Source of the DNA: Parcubacteria group bacterium GW2011_GWD2_42_14 | Lineage (GTDB): Bacteria; Patescibacteriota; Minisyncoccia; Phycocordibacterales; UBA12088 | Assembly (NCBI GenBank): GCA_000998045.1 | Contig: LCCS01000005.1 | Coordinates: forward strand, 1-34,128 | DNA length: 34,128 bases | Direction: 5' to 3' | Shown: positions 9,134 to 16,329 of the stretch, one piece after another | Position numbering within the stretch: position 1 is the stretch's first letter | Layout: each line of letters starts with the position of its first letter | Notes under the pieces: generated by a model | Told to the model about the DNA's origin: nothing | The model's input: the letters and a program-made list of their open reading frames with translations, nothing else | The model's database searches: none | Position numbers and translations under genes: made by a program

Positions 9134-9811
9134 ATGAACAAACAATCTACAGAAATACAGACGGCACGGGTAGCTGTCGACACCGTAGTTTTTTCTGTTT
9201 TTGATGGAGCACTCCATGTATTACTTATTTCAGTAAACAGACCTCCTCATTATAAAAACATGAATGGTCTTCCAGGGGGGTTGATGACCATGAAAGAAAC
9301 TTCTGATGAAGCGGTACGACGCCATCTTTCTGGCAAGATTGGTTTGTTTCATTTGTACTTTGAACAACTATATACCTTTACCGCTATACACAGAGACAAA
9401 CGCAATCGAGTGGTTGCAATAGCTCACCTTGGGCTTGTGACAGAGTCAGAAGCAAAGGGGGTCGCTAGGGAAGGGGGTAGGTGGGTACCTGTCCTTGAGG
9501 TAGGACAACTTGCGTATGATCACAATGAAATCCTCAATACCGCTGTGTTACGCCTCGCAGGCAAACTGTTGTACACAAACATAGTTCGACACCTACTTCC
9601 AAAGAAGTTTACCCTCACGGAACTACAGAAAGTGTATGAGATTATTCGCAACGAAACTTTTGATAAACGTAACTTCCGCAAAAAGATACTTTCTATGAAT
9701 ATCATAAAAGATACCCACGAAATGCAAACTGGCGTAGCCAACCGACCTGCTTCACTCTTCACCTTTACAGGAACAAAGGTTACTGAAATCCCTCTGATTT
9801 CTTCTATCTAA
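9134..9811 (+). CDS. NrtR-like regulator: N-terminal Nudix fold plus C-terminal winged helix
   Basis: GLPGGLMTMKETSDEAVRRHLSGKIGL (Nudix box, degenerate); LAYDHNEILNTAVLRLAGKL; C-terminal FTLTELQKVYEIIRNETFDKRNFRKKILSMNII...NRPASLFTF. Confidence 0.82.
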   Translation: MNKQSTEIQTARVAVDTVVFSVFDGALHVLLISVNRPPHYKNMNGLPGGLMTMKETSDEAVRRHLSGKIGLFHLYFEQLYTFTAIHRDKRNRVVAIAHLGLVTESEAKGVAREGGRWVPVLEVGQLAYDHNEILNTAVLRLAGKLLYTNIVRHLLPKKFTLTELQKVYEIIRNETFDKRNFRKKILSMNIIKDTHEMQTGVANRPASLFTFTGTKVTEIPLISSI

Positions 9812-9812
9812 C

Positions 9813-9911
9813 TTATTGTTATATTGACACTATGATACTTTTCATGTCATAGCTTATTGTTATATTGACACTAACTAACTCTTCCTATATCTTAGTGTTA
9901 GATACACACTA
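9813..9911 (+). promoter_or_regulatory. Three-copy operator-like array overlapping a putative promoter
   Basis: TTATTGT-N7-ACACTA at 9813-9832 and 9854-9873; TTAGTGT-N7-ACACTA at 9892-9911; TTGACA 9865-9870 with TATCTT at 9888-9893 (17-nt spacer). Confidence 0.65.
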
Positions 9912-9954
9912 TGTAGTAACAACCGGTGTTTGTTCTTTGACATAGGAGGAGAAA

Positions 9955-11085
9955 ATGACAACTACTTTTGAGGTGATTTCAGAAAAAATCACCACAGCAA
10001 AAAGATTTGCTGACGTATTCGGCGAAATCAGTTCAAACGATGTAGCACAAAAGTTGCGTGAGCTAAGGAAGCAATACGTGTACATGGCTAAGTTTATACA
10101 TCCTGACCGCGTGTCCAAAGATGAGGCTGAAATGGCCAACACGGTCTTTAGAGATTTTGTTGGTTTGTATGAGCAAGCAAAGAATGCTCTCGAAAATGAC
10201 TCCTACAAAAAACCTCTTACACCACGTGACGTGCAAAGTGCTGGTGTGCAAGACAGTGTCATTGCAACACGTTCGCATACGTACGTGGTAAAAAACACAA
10301 TCTGGGCTGAAGGTGACTTTTCAGATATCCACCTTGGCAAGACAGAAGATGGGACACCGGTACTGATAAAGGTAGCGACAGACCCAACAATGAACCAGTA
10401 CTTGGAACACGAATTCTCTGTGTACAAGAGTATGGATACACATTCGGCAAAGACACAGGTGTTGCAGTATATTCCCAAACTCCTTGATTCGATACTCGTA
10501 GACTTACCTGGTAACAGGCAGATTCGTGTAAACGTGTTTCTGTATCAGGAAGGTTACGTGTCACTTACGAAGATTCGGGAGGTGTATCCCAAGGGACTTG
10601 ATCCGCGCGATGCTTCATGGATATGGAGGCGTGTCTTAGGACACGTCATAACAGCCGAGATGTTGGGAGTGGTGCATGGGGCTATCGTGCCCGACCACAC
10701 ACTTGTTCATCCGATAACGCACGATCCAATAAACATAGGTTGGGCGCACAGCATGCCTCATAAAGGCATGTCCACACGCCTCACAACCTGTATTGATAGA
10801 TGGAAAGCGTGGTATCCAAAGGAGGTGTTTGACCACAAAGTGCCAACACGCAGGACCGACTTGTATATGGCAGGAAAGACGATGCTGTACCTTTTGGGAG
10901 GAGATGTTATACAAAACCATTTCCCAAAAACTGTTCCTCAGCAGGTGCAGAAGATAGTGCAACGTTGTGTTGACGTGAACCCGTCAAACCGACCAGAAAA
11001 CGGATATGAAGTACTCCAACAGTTTACGAACACAATCCATGGACTGTGGGGGAAAACATACCGTAAACTTGCAGTGCCAAACTGA
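9955..11085 (+). CDS. J-domain protein fused to a degenerate protein-kinase-like domain
   Basis: LRELRKQYVYMAKFIHPDRVSKDEAEMANTVFRDFVGLYEQAKNAL (HPD motif); then EGDFSDIHLGKT...VLIKVA...EHEFSVYK N-lobe and HGAIVPDHTLVHP in the catalytic-loop position; RBS ggagga. Confidence 0.72.
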   Translation: MTTTFEVISEKITTAKRFADVFGEISSNDVAQKLRELRKQYVYMAKFIHPDRVSKDEAEMANTVFRDFVGLYEQAKNALENDSYKKPLTPRDVQSAGVQDSVIATRSHTYVVKNTIWAEGDFSDIHLGKTEDGTPVLIKVATDPTMNQYLEHEFSVYKSMDTHSAKTQVLQYIPKLLDSILVDLPGNRQIRVNVFLYQEGYVSLTKIREVYPKGLDPRDASWIWRRVLGHVITAEMLGVVHGAIVPDHTLVHPITHDPINIGWAHSMPHKGMSTRLTTCIDRWKAWYPKEVFDHKVPTRRTDLYMAGKTMLYLLGGDVIQNHFPKTVPQQVQKIVQRCVDVNPSNRPENGYEVLQQFTNTIHGLWGKTYRKLAVPN

Positions 11086-11116
11086 GAAATATAACTTTTA
11101 CAGAGTGGAGGAAATC

Positions 11117-12136
11117 ATGGGTGGAGGAAAATGGGACACAGGTATCTACAGTAGTGCAAAGGCTTCTCGACGTTCGTCGGGTATTGATGATTTCGACTAC
11201 ACCGCTAAGGTGCGTTCGGGAAAGGTATCAAAAGTGAACGAAGTGCTTGACGCAAAGAAAATGGTCAATCCTGACAGTTCACGCTACCCTTTCCCGCTTC
11301 GTGAAAGCAGAGACAGTGACGAGCATCCGCTATCGGTACCAGTCGCAATGTTCTTCGACGTGACTGGCTCCATGGGACATATCCCGAGGGTGCTGCAAGA
11401 AAAGTTACCAAAACTGATGGATGTCATCATCGACAAGGCCGGTCTCTCTGACCCGCAGGTACTTGTTGGGGCAATTGGTGACGCTACATGCGACAGGTAC
11501 CCGTTTCAGGTTGGGCAGTTCGAGTCGGATAACAGTTTTGACGAACAGCTCCGGCAGATAATCCTCGAGGGAGGTGGTGGTGGGCAAACGTTTGAATCGT
11601 ATGCTCTCGCGTACCACTTTGCGGCATACCACACGGCTACAGATGCCTACGAAAAGAGGGGTAAGAAGGGATACTTTTTTACCATGGGTGATGAAGCTCC
11701 TTGGCCGACAGTGACCGTCGAGGAAATGTCTGCCGTGTTCGGAATTTCCACAGGGGAGAACGAGACCGTCGAAAGCCTGCTTGCGCGTGCGCAAGAGAAA
11801 TGGGATATGTTCCATTTGTTCGCAGTCGACGGTGGGTACCCTCATACCAAAAAAATTCATGACCGTTGGCGTGCTCTGTTTGGCGAACGATTTATCATGG
11901 TTGAGGACTCAAGACTCGTGTGTGAAGTTATCGCTGGCATTATCCATATGATGGAAAATTCCTACGATGCTGACCGCGTCGTTCAAGACATTGGGCTTTC
12001 GGGCAAAAACGCTTCCATGGTAAAAAATGCTCTCGTTCCTCTCTCTACCTCTTCTTCACTCGTCGTGAGGGCGGTTGCAGAAGGTACTGCATTGACGAAT
12101 AGTGGTCGCCGAAAAAGAGGGGTAACCCGTCTTTAG
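11117..12136 (+). CDS. von Willebrand factor A (vWA) domain protein
   Basis: FFDVTGSMGHIPRVLQEKLPKLMDVII (MIDAS DxTxS); later YFFTMGDEAPW; ATG 11117 with gtggagg upstream. Confidence 0.75.
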   Translation: MGGGKWDTGIYSSAKASRRSSGIDDFDYTAKVRSGKVSKVNEVLDAKKMVNPDSSRYPFPLRESRDSDEHPLSVPVAMFFDVTGSMGHIPRVLQEKLPKLMDVIIDKAGLSDPQVLVGAIGDATCDRYPFQVGQFESDNSFDEQLRQIILEGGGGGQTFESYALAYHFAAYHTATDAYEKRGKKGYFFTMGDEAPWPTVTVEEMSAVFGISTGENETVESLLARAQEKWDMFHLFAVDGGYPHTKKIHDRWRALFGERFIMVEDSRLVCEVIAGIIHMMENSYDADRVVQDIGLSGKNASMVKNALVPLSTSSSLVVRAVAEGTALTNSGRRKRGVTRL

Positions 12137-12154
12137 GTAATTGTTAATCCATTT

Positions 12155-12184
12155 GTACGGTGGCACGACTTTGTGCCACCGTAC
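12155..12184 (+). promoter_or_regulatory. Perfect hairpin in the 5' leader of the PurA-like gene
   Basis: GTACGGTGGCAC (12155-12166) - GACTTT - GTGCCACCGTAC (12173-12184), no U-tract; RBS aaaggag begins about 11 nt downstream. Confidence 0.7.
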
Positions 12185-12208
12185 CTCATGTATACAAAGG
12201 AGAACACC

Positions 12209-13609
12209 ATGCAAGCTACTATAGTGATTGATCTTGGATTTGGAGACGCTGGCAAAGGAACGATGGTTGATTATTTGTCGCGGGGAATGCGTGAGCCGGT
12301 CATTGTGCGCTTTAACGGCGGAGCTCAGGCAGCGCACAACGTGGTAACGCCACGTGGCGTACATCATACGTTCTCTCAGTTTGGAAGTGGCACGCTCGTT
12401 GATGGAGTCCGCACCTTCCTTTCGAGATTTATGTTGCTTGACCCCTACGCACTTCTTGCGGAATCACGCGGACTTGAGAAACTTGGAGTAAAAAATCCGC
12501 TTGCGCGTGTCATGGTAGACGGTGAGGCACTCGTGGTGACACCTTTCCACAAAGCAGCGAACCGCTTACGTGAGGTACTGCGGGGAAACGGCAGGCACGG
12601 CAGTGTCGGTATGGGAATAGGTGAGACTATGGCAGACATGCTAGCGTTTCCTCACTTGGCGGTACGAGCTCAAGATTTGCGCTCCTTAGCAACCATTGAA
12701 ATGAAGTGTCGAGGTCTTCAGGAACTAAAGTATTCTGAATTCAAAGACTCTTTTACTGGCGTCGCCGCCACGGGATTTCTTCCCGATGAACTTAGAATAC
12801 TGACGGATCCTTTTGCACCTAGAAAGGTTGCGTATGAAATGGTACGAATCGCACGACTGTTTTCGCTGGTTTCAATGAAAACTTTAGAACGACTTTCGTA
12901 CACACACCCGCTTATTTTTGAAGGAGCACAAGGAGTACTTATTGACGAGTGGCACGGCTTTCATCCCTACACTACGTGGAGTACCACAACCAACGCCAAC
13001 GCCAACATACTACTGAGGGAGATTGTGTATCCTAACAACGTGACGCGCCTTGGTGTCGTGCGGGCGTATGGTACACGGCACGGACCTGGACCATTCCCGA
13101 GTGAAAATATGGAACTCACGATGCGGTTACCTGACAAACATAACAACTTTGGAATATGGCAGGGAGGGTTTCGGGTAGGGTGGCTTGATATACCACTTAC
13201 GCGATACGCTCTTACGGTCTCTGATGGTACTGAGAGTGTGGCACTCACACATCTCGACCGGTATGCCACGTTACCACAAAAACGATTGGTTACGGCATAC
13301 AAGGTCTTGAAGGGAAAACTGACAGAAAGGGAAAAGGCAGTAATTGTGGTAGATTGGAAAAAATCACAAGGTGACGAAATGTATATTGTCTCATTTCGAA
13401 GGAAATCCAATCTTGAAGACCTTGAGTATCAGGAAATGCTTGGTGAGATTCTTACGAAGGCGACGCCAGTAGTCGAAGACATTGACTACACCGAGGAACG
13501 CTTTATTGAGTATGTGAGTAAACTTCTTTCTCTTCCTATTTCTGTCACCTCTCACGGACCGACGGCCTTTGAAAAGCTTGAAAAAGTGAAAATACAGAAG
13601 GCTGCATAG
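12209..13609 (+). CDS. Divergent adenylosuccinate synthetase-like (PurA superfamily) enzyme
   Basis: DLGFGDAGKGTMVDYL; RFNGGAQAAHN; GSVGMGIGET; FEGAQGVLIDEWHGFHPYTT; YGTRHGPGPFPSE; GWLDIPLTRYALTVSDGTESVALTHLDRY; TSHGP near the C-terminus. Confidence 0.82.
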   Translation: MQATIVIDLGFGDAGKGTMVDYLSRGMREPVIVRFNGGAQAAHNVVTPRGVHHTFSQFGSGTLVDGVRTFLSRFMLLDPYALLAESRGLEKLGVKNPLARVMVDGEALVVTPFHKAANRLREVLRGNGRHGSVGMGIGETMADMLAFPHLAVRAQDLRSLATIEMKCRGLQELKYSEFKDSFTGVAATGFLPDELRILTDPFAPRKVAYEMVRIARLFSLVSMKTLERLSYTHPLIFEGAQGVLIDEWHGFHPYTTWSTTTNANANILLREIVYPNNVTRLGVVRAYGTRHGPGPFPSENMELTMRLPDKHNNFGIWQGGFRVGWLDIPLTRYALTVSDGTESVALTHLDRYATLPQKRLVTAYKVLKGKLTEREKAVIVVDWKKSQGDEMYIVSFRRKSNLEDLEYQEMLGEILTKATPVVEDIDYTEERFIEYVSKLLSLPISVTSHGPTAFEKLEKVKIQKAA

Positions 13610-13622
13610 CAGTTCCTTCAAT

Positions 13623-13655
13623 ACTAACCGACTACTAATTTAGTTGGTTAGTTTG
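13623..13655 (+). terminator. Terminator-like hairpin ending the J-domain/vWA/PurA-like operon
   Basis: ACTAACCGACTA / TAGTTGGTTAGT (one G-T pair) followed by TTGTGTG. Confidence 0.55.
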
Positions 13656-13718
13656 TGTGTTAACGTGAGGTTCAAACTTTTAATATATGAGAAGCAATGT
13701 TGGTGGTATACTCAACGC

Positions 13719-14549
13719 ATGGAAAGGAAAGTACCCAAAGTTGGTTTGGCACTGAGCGGAGGCGCTACATTAGGTATTGCTCATGTGGGCGTACTCAAGG
13801 CCTTTGCTGATCACCATATTCCAATAGATTACATAAGTGGCACGAGTACCGGCTCCCTTGTGGCTGCGTGCTTTGCCTTTGGTATGCCTTTGTCTCAAAT
13901 GATTGAGATTACAGAGGGGCTTGACTGGAAAAAGATTTCCAAATTTGGATATTCAAGACTTGGTATTAATACTAATAAACCAATGTCAGTTTTCATTACT
14001 GATTTATTAGGAGATGTAAAAATCGAAGATGCCAACATCCCTTTGGCTATAGTCGCAACAGATATTGAATCATTCGAGATGGTAGTTTTACGTGAGGGGA
14101 GCCTCCATGAAGCTATACGCGCAAGCACATGCATTCCAGGATTCTTTGCTCCTGTCGAACTTAACGGCAGAATGCTTGTTGATGGGGTGCTTTCCGAAAA
14201 TTTACCACTTACCCCTCTCGATGAGATGGGTGCGGTAATCAAGATAGGTGTCAATCTGTCTTCCAATCCAGTGAAAGTACGGCCTCAAAACATACTTGAG
14301 GTGATAAGTAACTCGTACACAGTTCTATCGCGTCATCGTGATGTAAACCTAAATTCCCGTGCTGATGTGATTATCGAACCTGATTTAAACAAATTTGATT
14401 CTAGAAAATTTAAAGATGCAGACCAAATATTAGAAGAAGGTTATAACGCAGCCCTGAAAGCAATTCCTGTAATCAAAGAAATAATATCGTCACATCACAA
14501 AAAGAAAGGATGGCTCGCAGAGCTTCTGTCATTTTTTACTAGTAAGTAG
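13719..14549 (+). CDS. Patatin-like phospholipase (RssA-like)
   Basis: LALSGGATLGIAHVGVL oxyanion motif; GTSTGS nucleophile elbow; DGVLSENLPLTPL. Confidence 0.9.
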   Translation: MERKVPKVGLALSGGATLGIAHVGVLKAFADHHIPIDYISGTSTGSLVAACFAFGMPLSQMIEITEGLDWKKISKFGYSRLGINTNKPMSVFITDLLGDVKIEDANIPLAIVATDIESFEMVVLREGSLHEAIRASTCIPGFFAPVELNGRMLVDGVLSENLPLTPLDEMGAVIKIGVNLSSNPVKVRPQNILEVISNSYTVLSRHRDVNLNSRADVIIEPDLNKFDSRKFKDADQILEEGYNAALKAIPVIKEIISSHHKKKGWLAELLSFFTSK

Positions 14550-14579
14550 TATATTTTTATAATGTAACAGTTAATTCAT

Positions 14580-14945
14580 ATGGAAATTACACTCTTTTTA
14601 GCAAAATTTTGGGGCAGTCTTTTTATGATACTTGGTGGACTATCTATTGGAGCAAAGTTTTTGGGTAGGGTTATAGAGTATACCGAAGATAAAACCATTA
14701 CTGTCTCCACCGGCTACATAACATTTTTGATGGGGCTAGCTACCGTAACTTTGCATAACATCTGGGTTGCTGATTGGAGAGTGGCTATCACTATTCTAGG
14801 CTGGACTACTTTGATCAAGGGGATCTTGAAAATCGGGTTTCCAACACATATCAACAAACAAGCTCAAATGTTCAAAAACCAATCGACCCTTTGGGGTATT
14901 CCTATATTTATTTTAGGTGCTTGGTTGTACTGGATGAGTTATTGA
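14580..14945 (+). CDS. Small integral membrane protein
   Basis: 121-aa ORF with several hydrophobic segments. Confidence 0.55.
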   Translation: MEITLFLAKFWGSLFMILGGLSIGAKFLGRVIEYTEDKTITVSTGYITFLMGLATVTLHNIWVADWRVAITILGWTTLIKGILKIGFPTHINKQAQMFKNQSTLWGIPIFILGAWLYWMSY

Positions 14946-15143
14946 TTGTAAAAGCCATTCTTTATCATTGTGTATATGGTTGTAGATATTGAACTAACAC
15001 TGAATAGGTTTGGATTTGGAAAAATTTCTGAAAATAAATTTCAGTTTCTATTTTTGAGGTTTTCCAAGTGGAATATACCAAACAAATACTCAATCTCTTT
15101 TGAAATAAATTGGAAAGTGTAAAAAATACGACAAGCAGTGATC

Positions 15144-16189
15144 TTAAAAAACTTTGAACAAGTTTAAGAGTCGCCACAATACTTTCTTATAGTTTGGTTC
15201 ACGCTTGTAGTCATCGAATGTATACAGGATAGAGTTTTTGAAATCCAAATGAAACTGAGAAACTATACTTTCAAGAACCTCTTTGTTCTGTGTCACAAGG
15301 TTCAGTTCATGATTGAAATATTCACTTAAATAATCAAAGTTAAAGCTCCCCACACTAACCCAATCGTCGACCACCACTGTTTTCGCATGTATCATTTCAG
15401 TGTATCTGAAAATCTGTATATTATTCTTCAATAAACTTTTAAAAAATGACTTTGCAATATAGTCACCTAACGCACATCAACATTCCTTCTAGCTGCCTTC
15501 TTAATTACTCTTACCATTTTCCTACTTGGAACGAAGTAAGGGGTTGTTATCCATACTCTTTTTCTGGACCGACTTATCTTACTAAGTATTTCTTTACGTA
15601 GGGCTTTATCCTTCTCTCTTGGGCAATTACCCAAAAAACCTTCGGCATTTTCATTAAGATGCCTATTCATGTACTGATGGGGCCTAGCACTTGTTTTTTC
15701 TAAACTATTCCAGATTGCATCAAAAGAATTTTTCAGGAGTGGGACGAAGTCATTCTCTATTCTCACTTGAGTATCTCTCCAATGTTCCATCTTTTGTCCT
15801 ATCACCACACCCCCTATATATCCGATTTTTTCATCTATCACTAAAACTTTTCTGTGATCCCGGTAGAGGTTAGGGAAGATATTTGAAAGTATATTTTTTC
15901 TACTTAATGCATGAAAACGTAAATCAATGCCGTGTTCTTCAAGATTTACTGTCTCACTTGAAAAGAAAAAGTCGGTACTGCCTACTGAGTCAATCAGGAG
16001 CTTAACCTTAACGCCTTCCTTTGCTTTATTAATCAGTGCTTCTAAAAAAATTTTACCTATTTCACCTTTCTCTAAATCATTAAATAAATACTGCTCAAAA
16101 TAAATACTGCTTTGAGCATTGTTAATATCCCTGAGCATCTCCTCCCATGCGTTTTTAGTAATATAAAATACACTCCAACCATCTTTCAT
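15144..16189 (-). pseudogene. Cardiolipin synthase/phospholipase D family gene, frameshifted
   Basis: First half has HRKVLVIDEKIGYIGG (HKD 1) and ends at ...AARRNVDVR-stop; second half continues in another frame as ...GDYIAKSFFKSLLKNNIQIFRYTEMIHAKTVVVDDWVSVGSFNFD (HKD 2). Confidence 0.82.
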
Positions 16190-16247
16190 TCAGTAATAAT
16201 ACCATTCAGGCGTACAAACGACATCACGAAGCCCGTGAAAACAAGCA

Positions 16248-16280
16248 AACCCCATATGTCGTGAAGTGACATATGGGGTT
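16248..16280 (-). terminator. Hairpin downstream of the PhaC-like gene
   Basis: AACCCCATATGTC - GTGAAGT - GACATATGGGGTT perfect 13-bp stem; minus-strand 3' side is T-rich (TTTGCTTGTTTT). Confidence 0.6.
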
Positions 16281-16329
16281 AAGCGGCGCATAACTGTCTC
16301 TACAAGGCAGTCACTTCGCTCACAACTAT

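Noticed and set aside
9955-12136. Canonical TerY/Ter stress-response triad
   Set aside because: No PP2C phosphatase, TerD or TerC gene in the window; the kinase domain looks catalytically dead. Kept only as an analogy.
12209-13609. Phage-type PurZ (2-aminoadenine genome) interpretation
   Set aside because: The catalytic Asp13 position is Asp, not Ser; no PurZ partners (DatZ, MazZ, DpoZ) are seen.
13719-14549. Patatin-like phospholipase as a CBASS-type effector or a fourth member of the J/vWA/PurA-like operon
   Set aside because: No CD-NTase, Cap2 or Cap3 gene nearby; the sequence looks like the common RssA-type family; a terminator-like hairpin at 13623-13655 separates it from the operon.
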